From positions 87,312,501 to 87,376,500 of the forward strand of contig CM059582.1 in assembly GCA_030407085.1 (NCBI GenBank): 64,000 nt of DNA. The letters are read 5' to 3'. The translations under genes were made by a program, and so were the position numbers. Each line of letters opens with the position of its first letter. Within the stretch, counting starts at the first letter, position 1. Below the pieces are notes generated by a model. The model saw only the letters and a list, made by a program, of their open reading frames with translations. It did no database searches and was not told the DNA's origin. This document shows, piece after piece, positions 1 through 11,240 of the stretch. This DNA is from Trichopria drosophilae. Its lineage: Eukaryota > Arthropoda > Insecta > Hymenoptera > Diapriidae.

Positions 1-115
1 GAAACACTCGAAACGGAAGCTTACGTGTGAACCATCTCGCAAGCTGGCACATTTAATATTTTACAAATGTGATGTGAGAAAAATATATTTTTCCCAATCA
101 CAGACATCATAGATG

Positions 116-150
116 TATAAAACCAGCGATCATAGTTCCAAGTACTCACT
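116..150 (+). promoter_or_regulatory. TATA box with candidate initiator
   Basis: TATAAAA lies at 116-122 and a TCA-containing candidate initiator (CTCACTT) about 30 bp downstream at 145-151. The first long ORF begins at 217, so a 5' UTR of about 70 nt is plausible. The spacing is that of a classic arthropod core promoter. That it drives the Polinton polymerase transcript is inferred. Confidence 0.5.
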
Positions 151-216
151 TGTGAAAATCTCTTTCGCCTCGAACGTCTTCGTAATTTTTTCGAGAAGTA
201 TTTCTAATCAGCAAAA

Positions 217-825
217 ATGGAATTAGAGATCCGCCAAATAATATCCGCAATCGTGGGGTACATTGGTACAACAAATCGTACCGTTGTTAGTGTTTTCGGG
301 TTACGCTACAGTGATAGTGCTGATCGTAAATCGTACGAGAGATTGTGCCACGATTTCCGACAATTGGTGCGGTACCTTTTGGAGTGCGAACATACAGTGT
401 TTTGTGACGTATATAAAAAGTTTATTATAAAGTGCGATGTCGCGATGCGTCTCATCGGGAACGTACTCGTTTCCAGAGGAAAGCGGCATGACAGACTCTA
501 CAGGCGCATCATCGCAGAGTGCGAAGCGATTACGGGTAAGTTTGTGTATTTTTTGTAATAATAATGTTAATTTTCGTTCTTTCGCGTTTGAGATGGTGTA
601 TAAAACGCCCTCTCCGGTCAACGCAAGCGGGATAGACAAATGTAAACGTCACGTAAGGAGTTTCAACCAATGAGGTATCGAACTTGATATCGCAATTAAT
701 TATGATTGGTAGAATTTCCCTACTTTACATTTACGTAGAGCGGGTTTGAAGTATTACGAAAATTATTTATCGACATCTTGTTTGTTTTTGCAGATGTTGT
801 TCGCGTATTCAATCAATACAGGTGA
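217..825 (+). CDS. Small ORF of unknown function overlapping the polymerase 5' exon
   Basis: An ATG at 217 opens 113 codons to a stop at 558 if unspliced. If the GT-AG intron at 536-793 is removed, the junction codon is GAT and the frame ends at TGA 823-825, giving about 115 residues. The product is charged and helix-like, with several Cys and Arg, and I do not recognise it. It is the first ATG after the TATA box. The polymerase frame starts inside it in another frame (437 or 488). It could be a real small Polinton gene, an upstream ORF, or chance, because long open frames exist on both strands here. Confidence 0.35.
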
Positions 826-889
826 ACTTCTCTCGGAGCACGATTCGTTGACAACGGATGGCGCGCGAAGCATCCGCAGCGATGATCTA
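437..889 (+). pseudogene. polB: Polinton DNA polymerase B, 5' exons (N-terminus)
   Basis: An ATG at 437 (or 488) opens a Ser/Thr-rich frame ending in phase 0 at 535, just before GTAAGT at 536. A pyrimidine-rich tract ends in CAG at 793, and the next exon continues in phase 0 from 794. The frame stays open to 889, where a transposon is inserted, and resumes in the same frame at 11241 with a Ser-rich stretch. The product would be the N-terminus of a protein-primed family B polymerase. The intron, frame and insertion point are seen; assignment to polB comes from continuity with the downstream motifs. Confidence 0.6.
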
Positions 890-2085
890 ATAGTCCAGGG
901 AAATTAGGATTTTGCCTAACAAGTGATTGAACATTCAATTTTTTTTTGGATTGTGTCGGGGGAGCCTAGAAAAGCTTAACTCTAAGTTGTCGGGACGGTC
1001 CGAGGCTTGCTATTTTCTCTGTGGGACCAATAAATAATTTTATACATTAGATATTGATAATAATTTTCGAAAAAAAAAACGAAAAGTTACATTTTTATTC
1101 CTCGAGACTCGAGCAATACGTCGCATCGACATATCGCATTATTATCCCGAGATTAAGGGATGGAAAGGTTTCCCCATCCGAATATTCATAATGGGTTGCC
1201 AACCATTTTGCCACCCTCTCCATTTTAAGGCCATATTCGGCGTAATCTTGCAAGAGTCGCAAGCGCTTTCTTTTTTCAAAGTCTAAGAAAATTATAAAAA
1301 AATGTAACAATTACGTTAAATATTTTTAATGTACATGTATCAATATTATTGAGAAATAAGAAAAAGCATTACCACTATTAATAGCTGCGATATAGCGTAT
1401 ACAGCTATACTCTGGTTCGTGTGCAATATCCTGCAGGACTGGTTGTTGCCGAAAATTGGCGGAATCACCCGGGGCACTTTCTACCGTTATAGTCCAGGGA
1501 AATTATCCAAAAAAAGGGGTTTGCTAACAAGTGATTGAACATTTAATTTTTTTTTTGGATTGTTTCGGGAGAGCCTAGAAAAGCTTAACTCTAAGTTGTC
1601 GGGACGGTCCGAGGCTTGCTATTTTCTCTGTGGGACAAATAACGTCAAAAACAGTCATAATTAAATATGTCGGCCCCCAGTTACGCTAGAAAAAAAAATG
1701 AGCATAGCATTTTGTAGGTTTTTTTATGCCCTACAAGACGAAATTCTGACTTTTGTCTTCACTTTGCGTATTTCTTGAGATATTTGACCAAAACGACGAA
1801 AATGTAGGCGAAAAAGAACTTGAATCGGTTCTAAGTCCCGTATGTCATGGGAAATCGGAAAAATAGTTTAAATAAAAGTTGTCGCATTTTTTAAGAGCTT
1901 TAATTTGACAGGTCACTCGTTCATTTCTGTAAACAGGATTCCCGCGCAGCGCGGCGCAAAGTCCGGCGATGAATGAAAATGCCGACTTTTTCGGCCGATA
2001 CGCATTCGGAAAAGGAAAACATACTTTAACATTTTTATGTTCCTATTGTTTTTAAATGCAAAAGTTAATATTATTGCAATATGTT
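890..2085 (+). repeat. Left terminal inverted repeat of the 10.35-kb transposon
   Basis: It matches the right repeat (10035-11238) in inverted orientation over about 1.2 kb, with scattered substitutions and small indels. It contains two direct copies of the terminal module at 890 and 1489. The outer copy reads ...AAATTAGGATTTTGCC and the inner ...AAATTATCCAAAAAAAGG. The inner edge runs into the (AAT)n tract at 2085. Confidence 0.88.
1095..1490 (-). pseudogene. Captured gene fragment in the left TIR
   Basis: This is the inverted copy of the two-exon fragment at 10643-11033. The 3' exon is open on the minus strand from about 1290 to the stop at 1095 and the 5' exon lies at about 1380-1487. The two copies differ at only a few residues (KRKRLRLL here, KRNRLRLL in the right copy). 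I do not recognise the protein, which is Leu/Arg/Tyr-rich and ends in ...CSSLEE. Being carried on both ends, it behaves as part of the TIR. Confidence 0.5.
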
Positions 2086-2107
2086 ATAATAATAATAATA
2101 ATAATAA
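2085..2107. repeat. (AAT)n microsatellite, 5' side of the Dong-like insertion
   Basis: Seven to eight AAT units run directly into the retrotransposon 5' end. A matching (AAT)n tract lies at its 3' end (5766-5796). Confidence 0.9.
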
Positions 2108-5100
2108 GGGGCCCAAAGGGAATGACGCGTAACACAATGCGGCTATGCAAAAAGCTGCATCTTAGCCTATCTTCCCAAATGGCCTACTCTCACCTCCATG
2201 TGTGCTTATTAAAGCCGGTGGGCCCTGGACTCTTAGCAACCTTGCCAGAGATTGGGTAACCAACCCCAGTGGATGGCGAGGTAAGAGACAAACGAGAGAG
2301 GCATAACAACGGGGAGTAGGGCTAACCACCCTACTCCCTGTATTTGCGGTTACTGACAGAATAACGCGCAGGGCTCCTGACCATCGGGCTGCTTCGGATT
2401 CAGCCCAGTCCCGAGGTGGAGGAGCCGAAACAGGTGTCCCGGGACAACAACGACCAACGAATGGCCACGGACGATTTCAGTGGACGGAGGATCTCAGGCA
2501 AGATCTAATGCGCTGCTACGAGGAGAGCTGTCCGCAACAGAGGGGCTACATGGCGCGAATGCATAGTCGGTTTGCAGTAATGCATCCCGAACTGGCAGAT
2601 CGCTTTTCTCAACAACAACTGAGAGATTATGTGGCCGATCTGAGGCGGACAGGTTTCGTTGTTCCCAGCAGTCAACCGGTACCGGATGTGCGGGCAATAA
2701 CAACTGAGCCTTTACGCGGTGCTGCGAGAGATGCTCCACATTATGAAAGCACGACACTCGTGTTTAGGAAAAATTTGACAACGAAAATTTTGCCTAAACA
2801 ACGAGAATTAGACAGAGCAAATAGCCTACTTCCGGATGCTCTTCCAGATGACTGCGACCTGTGGCACGTCAATTGTGCCGTTTACGAGGCTGCAAGTGAT
2901 CTGGTGACTCCGCGAAATCTGACACAGATATCGTGGAGTCAGTAGATTACAAAACGCATGTCTCAATTGAACGGTAAGATTCGACTGACATGGAAACTCG
3001 CTTCCCGAATTCAGTGTGTGATCGACTATTTAACATCTGGCCGTTCATTTACGGCTAAAGTCAAGAAGTTCGCACAACAACTGCGGACGTACTATCACAC
3101 ACTGAACAAGCTGAAGTTGCTCAACATCAAGCAATGTTTAGCGGATAAAATTCGAAGATTGCCCACCCGTCAGTGCATTACAGGTGAAAAATGCCATCAC
3201 AAGAGCGAGGAATTTCTCCTCGCCCGGCTGGGATGGAATTAAAAATTATTGGTGGAAGAAGTTCATTTCTGTCCATCAACACCTAGCCCGAATATTCACC
3301 TCTTATATAAATGGAGACCAACCCATTCCGCACTGGCTGGTGGAGGGCCGAACGACACTGATCCCAAAATCGGGAGACTTGACCGATCCGAGAAACCATA
3401 GACCGATCACGTGTCTCAATACGTTATACAAATTGTTCACTAACATCTTGAACGAACGTATTGAGAAATCCGTGAAACCGGTGTGGCAACGGATAGTAGA
3501 ACAACGAGGCTGCAAAATGGGTGTATCCGGCTGCAAGGACAACTTGCTTATCGACAGGTGTGTTTGTCAGGACGCAGTCCAGTACAAGCCTAACCTGTCG
3601 ATAGCCTGGCTGGATTACATGAAGGCGTATGACTCAACATCGCACGAGCTTTTAAGCTTGTTGCTCAAACGCCTCCATGTCCACCCAAACATAGTGAGAA
3701 TTGTAGAAGACCTGATGCCTCTTTGGAAAACACGCTTTGTCATGACGTCGGACAAGCGTCGAACCATGTCTAGACTGGTTCAATTCCAAAGAGGTGTCTA
3801 TCAAGGAGATTCTCTGAGTCCTCTGCTCTTCTGCATCTCACTATTGCCTCTATCCGTTGCTCTCCGGAAATCTCAAGGGTACATGTGTGGACCGCCTGGT
3901 GAACGTGTACATAAGATCACCCATCTTTTCTATATGGATGATCTTAATTTATACGCATCAGGCGAAGATCAATTACATCGATCTCTGAACATCGCCCTCA
4001 CATACTCGAGAGATATCGGCATGGAATTCGGATTGGACAAGTGTGCAGTCGTTCATTTGCACAGAGGAAGGTCAGGCGCCCATAACAAAGATATGGAGCT
4101 CGTCAACGGAAATGTCATCCGCCACCTTAGCGCCGAAGAAGCCTACACATACCTGGGCGTACCTCAAAGGCATGTCCAGGATGTGCAGGCTGCTAAAACC
4201 ACCATCATTAAGAAATACCGGCGCATTCTCCGTCAGATCTGGTCATCAGAATTGACCGGGAGAAATAAGGTGGCAGCCACGAATATGTTGGCCGTATCAC
4301 CAGTGCTCTATTCTTTTGGAGCACTGAAGTGGAACGTTGACGAGCTAAGGGATCTTGACCGGAGCACACGGAAGATGATTTGTATGCAACGCAGTTTGCA
4401 TCCAAGATCTTCCGTGGAACGACTGTATTTGCCCCGAAATATGGGAGGTCGTGGCCTTTTAAGCCTGGAGTGTATGCATGACCGATTGGTCCTCGAAACA
4501 GCTTGCGACGTGATTAATCGAACGGAGGATCCCCTGATGATGCTAGTACATCAGCATGAAATTCAAGGGAAGGGGGCGTTTTTGTACAACGCGGCGGAAC
4601 GAGCGGCGCGAAACCTCGGTCTGGTTTTCAACGTGGGACGTAGTGGTGCACAGGAGGCTGAATCAGTCATCAATCTGTGCCCAGTGCGTCTCAGGGCTAA
4701 CATACGGAAGGAACAACTCCGTATGTTGGAGGGAAGGCATATCGACAAGCCGTTGCATGGACAATTCTTTCGAAATGTCCAACAACTTGGCTTGTCAGCA
4801 GAGATGACCTTCTCCTTCTTAAGATCCGCCGGCTTGAAATCCGAGACCGAGGGTTTTATCTTCGCATGCCAGGATGGGGTCATAAATACCTTAGCGTATC
4901 GCCAGAACATCTTACACCAGGCGGTACAGAGTACGCTTTGTAGACTGTGTAGATGTCATGCTGAGACACTAATGCATCTTTTGGCAACATGCCCAATGTA
5001 TGCAGTTTCAGCATACATCGAACGTCACAATGCGGCTCTTCGAGTGCTGCATTACCATCTTCGCAGCACTTATGGTATTGATGCAACCCCAGTTTTGCCG

Positions 5101-5796
5101 TACGTCCCCACTGATATTGAATCCGTTGTCGGGAATGAGTCGTGCCGAATATACTGGAATTACTCATTCCCGACGAGCAGGCAAATATCAGCCAATAAGC
5201 CTGACATCGTCCTTGTTGACTTCGATGACAAATCCCTCTTCGTCATCGAGTTTTCTGCACCAGCAGAAACAAATATAGTCAGCAAAGAGGACGAAAAACG
5301 GATGAAATATCAGGAACTCCTGTTCGAGATTCGCAAGCTGTATCGAGGGTTCAAAATCAAGCTCGTCGTGCTGATAATTGGAGTGCTGGGAGGAATGAGA
5401 CCAACTTTCCTCCAAAACATCAAAAGCATTCCGGCCTGTCGAGGACATGCAAGTTCCATCGCAGGCCGAATGCAGAAAGCAGTGCTGCTGGGATCTCTCC
5501 GTCTACTGAGGTCACACGAGATCCTGTAACCACTAACCCAATGGTAGAGGGAGTGGTTACAGTTGCAAACGAAATGTCCCGGTGCAGTCTGCAGCGGAGG
5601 AGATGGATATCGGAGCCACTTTTCTGCTGCAGACTGCACACGTGGATTCTGGAGGGCCAAGGGAGGTTAGGGTTTTAGTCGGTAAACCTTGCCGTTAACA
5701 TCAAAGGTGAGGGAGTCCGACACACGGGGGGTTACACAACATCTTCAACCCCCTATGGTGCCTAACAATAATAACAATAATAATAATAATAATAAT
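2108..5796 (+). mobile_element. R4/Dong-type non-LTR retrotransposon inserted in (AAT)n
   Basis: The element runs from just after an (AAT)n tract to a second (AAT)n tract at 5766-5796. It encodes a reverse transcriptase followed by a CCHC motif and a PD...D-type restriction-like endonuclease, the R2/R4/Dong domain order. Dong elements are known to target TAA repeats, which fits the flanks. There are no LTRs and no apurinic endonuclease domain. About 290 bp of 5' UTR and 235 bp of 3' UTR are visible. Confidence 0.82.
2400..5529 (+). pseudogene. Non-LTR retrotransposon ORF: N-terminal domain, reverse transcriptase, restriction-like endonuclease
   Basis: The protein copies element RNA at a nicked target. 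The N-terminal part (about 2400-2942) is open from upstream of the ATG at 2508. It then meets an in-frame TAG at 2943-2945, continues in the same frame to 3242, and shifts frame near 3190-3240 into a 781-codon open stretch ending at 5529. Visible motifs: GWDGIKNYWWKKF at the RT start, GVYQGDSLSPLLF (RT domain 4), FYMDDLNLY with catalytic YMDD, a CX2CX8HX4C finger near 4940-4995, then KPDIVLVDF...VIEFSAP, typical of the R2/R4 nuclease. The neighbours are its (AAT)n flanks within the left TIR. One stop and one frameshift make this copy inactive, but the C-terminal two-thirds is intact. Confidence 0.85.
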
Positions 5797-6114
5797 TTAT
5801 GATAATGAACGCAACAAAAATATAAAAATGATTTTCCCGCGTATAAAATATGTTTCCACGCGACGTTTCGAATTTGTATCGAATTATTTGTATTAAGAAC
5901 GATAAAAAATGAATGTACATGCAGGGAAAATAAATGACATGAATGTAAGTTGAATATTCTCTTTATTGAAAAGTATGTAGCCCTATTGTAATTTACAGTC
6001 GTTGTCGTTTTGCGAGTGTTGGCTCGTCAACGGTGTCTGAGGGGTTTTCACGGCACTCTCTTTCTTGTTCACGATCGTCATATGCATCCATTTCATCGTC
6101 CAAGTCCAGTTCAT
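5797..6114. other. Transposon interior, noncoding, 3' of the minus-strand transposase
   Basis: No gene is seen. On the minus strand AATAAA lies at about 5961-5966, downstream of the stop at 6115, and could be the transposase poly(A) signal. Confidence 0.4.
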
Positions 6115-9100
6115 TTACTTTTCGAAAATAATGTCAAATGTGGTCAGACGACCGCACACTACTTTATGAAGTAGGAATCCTCCGTCAATTATTACCAGAT
6201 GATTTTCCCCGAATTCCTTTTCGTCAATAGGTTTAAAAATAGTGTACAGCGAAGATTTCGTTCCTTTTCTCATACCTTCTTCGTTGAACAAAGATAAAGG
6301 ATATGGCGACAATTCGAATTGAAAATACATCTTCATATCGCCTTCAGAATGTTTTAGAATACAAATACGCTGAAATAAGAGAAGGGGGTCGATTGCCACT
6401 ACTGATTTGTCAATTTTTACGCTACCGTTCATTGCAGCTAATGGGATAACTTTGTCTGATCGTTTGAAGTGCAATGAATCGAAAGTGTTGTTTGAATTCA
6501 GGATTTCAGCCATCATTGATACACCAACGTGACGAGCACGATGACAATTGACTTTGGCACTGCCAACAACTCCTGTGCCGATGGAAACGAGGTCTTTGCT
6601 GTCAGGGAAAGGATTGTGGGCAAACCAATGATCGAGTTTCTTCGTGTCCGAATTGTCCCGCGAAACTCTTGAAATGCGCATATCTACGTGCTGCTCTATC
6701 GTAGCACATGAAACCCCAGCGAAATTTTCGATTTCCTCGCAGACATTGTGCATCTGAATCTTACTGAAAACCCACGAAGCTATGCTGCTTTCTGTAAATC
6801 CACGTCCGACAATTCCTCCATGGGTCTTCAGTGACCGCATAAGGACTTGCTCGATTGTTTGGTCGGACATAATGCCAGACCAAAACTTGTTTGTACGACG
6901 AATCGTGAAATACCCTGCAGTGAATTTGTTGAATTCTTCTTCAGGCATTTGTTTTCTGAGACGGCGCATGTCCTGCAGATACAGATGAGCCGATTCCGCG
7001 TACAGGAAATGGCCGCTCGCATGAAAGTAAGGCAACATCTGTTGAATCGTGTCAAGATGTAATATCCAATTACCGGTCCTCTCTGCTTCGATGAAGTGCT
7101 TAACCAATGTAACCATACGAAGGTACTGAATCCACAATCTACCTGTAGGACTTTTTTCTTCGATGTCACACAATTGGTGAGCAAATTTTTTTCCTATTTC
7201 TTGACAATCCGTATCTTGTATTGCCTGCAGTACATCACATTTGTTAATACCTCCTGCGTAATAATCCATGGTTTCCCGATCTTCGTCGTTCAATTCCAGA
7301 CGATCAAAAACAATCTTCGTCAAAGACCAGTGCGTTAATACGTGTGCACGAACAGCTCTTCCATATGCGTGCCCAGACAGGATTTTCTGCACTCAATTTT
7401 CAACATAAATCAACTTCAAAACTTGCTCGATACCACTTCCCGACATAATGTTCCCGATTGCTCCGAGGAAGGACATCAACAAGTGAAATCCTCCTAATCT
7501 CACAATTATATGTTTTAACTCGTCTTTGCAAGCTTCGGCGATGTCTCTTGCCCTCCAATAAAGTGGCTGATCGAATGTGACAATGCACGCCTCTTGCTGG
7601 CTTTGCGTGCATCTTTTTCGAGCTTCGAACAGGGACTTATAAACGGTATCATAATCTGACGGTGGTGCATTTATGAAAGGAAGACAAATAATTTTTGAGC
7701 GCTGTTACTTGTTGTCGGCTGTCACCTGCTCCATGAAACCATTCCAACCGGGTATTCCTGGCAGACAGGACCATTTGGCGTACAGCCACATCAAGTGAGG
7801 TACAGTTGGTACAACATCGGGCGACAATTGGCGAAGAGTATTCAGATCTGCAACACTGATGTTCGACAGTCCTGCATTTTTCGGTTTTGCATAGCTTTTT
7901 ACGTCAATTCTTCCTAGTTCAGCAATGTCCGCTGCTCATAGAAACGGAGAAGGTCGCGCAATGGCTTCCTCAGGTTCAACACCGGTGGTCGGTGTGACGC
8001 TCTGTATCGCTCCCATTACGTGGAACGTTCCGTGGCCGTCTATAGTGTTTGTGTTAAAATCGGCATTGTCAAAGATGAATTGCGAAAATGAATCCTGTAG
8101 TATATTGCATTGAGGCCGAGTTACGCACGCACGTTCGAAACGTACAATGTCTTTGAATGACGCGGAAAGTCCAAATGCCGATAACACGTTAATCAGATCT
8201 TTAGATCCGAAATGTTTGTACAACAAACTTCCTACACCTAGCTGCAACGAAGATAGAAAACAGCGTGGTCGCACTGATGATATAATGCTATGAGCAATTG
8301 AGATACATCTTTTTGTCCACATTTGCTCTGAACCTTTCTTGTTTTTCATTATGAGTTCTGAAAGGAACCATAATAAAGATGCAGGTACATCTTCCGCGGC
8401 ATTTTGTAAAAAATTATCTGAGGGAGGATATTCATTAGTCTCATAAAAGGTCGTTCTTATATCTGCACGGATTATTACTGCGGCTTCACGTAGAACTCGT
8501 AGTTTTTCAAGTTCTGGATTGTTGTTTTTTTCGGCGTACTATTTATCCGCAAGCAACGAATAACCGGTGTTTCTGAAGCAAATTACGCACTCTCGATTAC
8601 TTTGATCCATTATGAATATTTCTTCACCAAATTTTTTTTTCAATAACCTTTTCACGGTTCTTGGGTCTGGCCTAAAATCTCCTTCTATTTTGGACATTAA
8701 ATCCGTCAATTGAAACTGACATTCTTCTACATTGTCAAGTAAAAAGGAATAAACATCATCCATGGCGTCATCGATTTTCTTGGTCGTCCTTTGCGAACAC
8801 TCCCAGGCACTCTGTAGATGCTGTTACTGCAGGTAGCATGATATCGAGCACCTGCTGCAGAAATATCTCGTACGAGGCCAATCCGTTCCAAAAGTGTCCG
8901 TGCCATTTCATCATTGCGTTCTCCGAGAATCTTCTTAATACTGTCTGTAGTTGAACGTGTCATTGAAAGAATACGTACTCGATATTTCTGAGGTACTTTA
9001 ACCGATTGAAGTACAATTTCCTCACCACAAACGAAGCAATTTTTTGCAAAGTTGAATGCAGGCTCTTCAGAAACAGACGCCTGTGGTACGGGCGGCTGCT

Positions 9101-9323
9101 CATTACTTGCAGACTTTCGCTTAGCAGCAATGGATGCTCCTTCATCTGCATATTTTTTGTAACATGTTTTATGAACCTGAATTTCATTTACAGTTTCCAA
9201 TAAACGCTGGTTTTCCACATCTCCTCTTGTTACACTCGATGCTAAAAGACTTCTCACTGCTCTACTTTTGGCAGTATAAATGTCACTGCACAAATTTTCT
9301 TGGCAAATAAAACATGATTCCAT
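6115..9323 (-). pseudogene. Transposase-like protein of an unnamed arthropod DNA-transposon family
   Basis: It reads right to left from 9323. Two Cys/His zinc-binding modules come first (CFICQ...HKTC and CFVCG...HATC), then a basic region and a conserved middle with ECQFQLTDLMSKIEGDF and IFDNADFNTNTIDGHGTFH. Next come CLPFINAPPSDYDTVY, VTFDQPLYW and GGFHLLMSFLGAIGNIMSG, then a 425-codon C-terminal part with YFHASGHFLYAESAHLYLQ and QVLMRSLKTHGG. I recognise this arrangement from many uncharacterised repeat-encoded arthropod and cnidarian proteins. Acidic residues in FDNAD and TFDQPL are candidate DDE catalytic residues (inference). The pieces 8727-9323, 8539-8763, 7936-8349, 7400-7680 and 6115-7392 are separated by frameshifts and stops, including TGA just before 7392. 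As the only protein of the 10-kb element apart from the nested retrotransposon, it is presumed to mobilise it. The superfamily is uncertain; a relation to Academ-like elements is only a guess. Confidence 0.7.
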
Positions 9324-10034
9324 TTTTGCTGTTACAAATTCACAGTCTGCACAAATGAACGAACAGAAACACTACATTCACGATCGTATTACGATATTTA
9401 CTTCAAACACAACAATGCAAATAAAAAAGTAGAAACACATTCCTACGAAATTGAATTATATTTAAGGTGAAATCACACGAGATATGCGTTGCTTCGCTAC
9501 AGAACGAACATACGACTAAACAGGTCTACGCACGAGCGGCAACTCGAATGTTTCGAGGGTCGCCCGTGTGCCCTTCGACCGTCGAATATTCCAGAGCAGA
9601 TGTTTCGAGAAAAAAGACACTTCCTACTTGAGGTCTCCTGTAGAACGTGTGAATACAGAAAAACTACCGCTAGTAACTTTTAACGGACTTCTTGATTTTC
9701 ATTCTTCTCATACATAAACGAAGATATAATATTAATATTTATGCGTACAAAACAATTAACAAATATTCCCATATTAATAACAGCGTTAAAAATAACAATT
9801 GTTAACTATTTAGATATGCACTGTTATATAGCATTATTAAGTACAAAACGTGTTGGTAATATTACATTGTTTTCATTATCAATGGATGAATTTATTATTT
9901 GCATTTTAATTAACATTTTTGCACACATAATTGTCAGTAACAATTAAATATATTTCAGACGCGCTTAATTATTATTATATATATTTAATTTATTTATTAC
10001 AAATATATAATTTAGAATGATTATTATAAATTAC
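9324..10034. other. Transposon interior, AT-rich noncoding
   Basis: This is the region 5' of the minus-strand transposase and so the likely site of its promoter. Short open frames here have no recognisable product, and nothing else is seen. Confidence 0.4.
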
Positions 10035-11238
10035 TATTATTACATGTTGCAATAATATTAACTTTTGCATTTAAAAACAATAGGTACATAAAATTGTTAA
10101 AGTATGTTTTTCTTTCCCGAATGCGTATCGGCCGAGAAAGTCGGCATTTTCGTTCATCGCCGGACTTTGCGCCGCGCTGCGCGGGAATCCTGTTCACAGA
10201 AATGAACGAGTGACCACTCAAATTAAAGCTCTTAAAAAATGCTACAACTTTTATTTGAACTATTTTTCCGATTTCCCATGACATACGGGACTTAGAACCG
10301 ATTCAAGTTCTTTTTCGCCTACATTTTCGTCGTTTTGGTCAAATATCTCAAGAAATACGCAAAGTGAAGACAAAAGTCAGAATTTCGTCTTGTAGGGCAT
10401 AAAAAAACCTACAAAATGCTATGCTCATTTTTTTTTCTAGCGTAACTGGGGGCCGACATATTTAATTATGACTGTTTTTGACGTTATTTGTCCCACAGAG
10501 AAAATAGCAAGCCTCGGACCGTCCCGACAACTTAGAGTTAAGCTTTTCTAGGCTCCCCCGACACAATCCAAAAAAAAAAAAATTAAATGTTCAATCACTT
10601 GTTAGGCAAACCCCTTTTTTGGATAATTTCCCTGGACTATAACGGTAGAAAGTGCCCCGGGTGAATCCGCCAATTTTCGGCAACAACCAGTCCTGCAGGA
10701 TATTGCACACGAACCAGAGTATAGCTGTATACGCTATATCGCAGCTATTAATAGTGGTAATGCTTTTTCTTATTTTTCAATAATATTGATACATGTACAT
10801 TAAAAATATTTAACGTAATTGTTACATTTTTTATAATTTTCTTAGACTTTGAAAAAAGAAATCGCTTGCGACTCTTGCAAGATTACGCCGAATATGGCCT
10901 TAAAATGGAGAGGGTGGCAAAATGGTTGGCAACCCATTATGAATATTCGGATGGGGAAACCTTTCCAACCCTTAATCTCGGGATAATAATGCGATATGTC
11001 GATGCGACGTATTGCTCGAGTCTCGAGGAATAAAAATGTAACTTTTCGTTTTTTTTTTCGAAAATTATTATCAATATCTAATGTATAAAATTATTTATTG
11101 GTCCCACAGAGAAAATAGCAAGCCTCGGACCGTCCCGACAACTTAGAGTTAAGCTTTTCTAGGCTCCCCCGACACAATCCAAAAAAAAATTGAATGTTCA
11201 ATCGCTTGTTAGGCAAAATCCTAATTTCCCTGGACTAT
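10035..11238 (-). repeat. Right terminal inverted repeat of the 10.35-kb transposon
   Basis: Inverted partner of 890-2085. It has the same duplicated terminal module (about 10490-10640 and 11095-11238) and the same captured gene fragment between the two modules. Confidence 0.88.
10643..11033 (+). pseudogene. Captured two-exon gene fragment in the right TIR
   Basis: An open frame from about 10643 ends at AGTG (10756). A candidate intron follows, with GTAATG at 10757 and TTTTCTTAG ending at 10845 (89 bp). The joined codon keeps the frame, which continues to a stop at 11031-11033. An AATAAA follows directly and overlaps the stop. Coding potential, correct splice phase and a poly(A) signal suggest the 3' end of a real gene. 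No family is recognised. An identical arrangement lies inverted in the left TIR. It could be a host or viral gene piece captured by the transposon, or a small accessory gene of it. Confidence 0.5.
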
Positions 11239-11240
11239 TA

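Larger units (their letters stand above)
890..11238. mobile_element. ~10.35-kb DNA transposon with 1.2-kb TIRs, unnamed transposase family
   Basis: The two ends are long inverted copies of each other (about 890-2085 and 10035-11238), beginning ATAGTCCAGGGAAATTA. They are flanked by TA at 888-889 and 11239-11240, the simplest target duplication; palindromic ends leave it ambiguous by a base or two. Each TIR contains two direct copies of the terminal ~140 bp (890-1035 and 1489-1640 on the left), separated by a captured gene fragment. The interior holds an R4/Dong-like retrotransposon in an (AAT)n tract and a large minus-strand transposase-like gene. The element sits inside the Polinton polymerase gene. 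Confidence 0.8.

Noticed and set aside
301..639. 112-codon minus-strand open frame over the polymerase first exon
   Set aside because: It is antisense to the spliced polymerase exon and TATA-driven ORF, with no promoter, splice or domain support.
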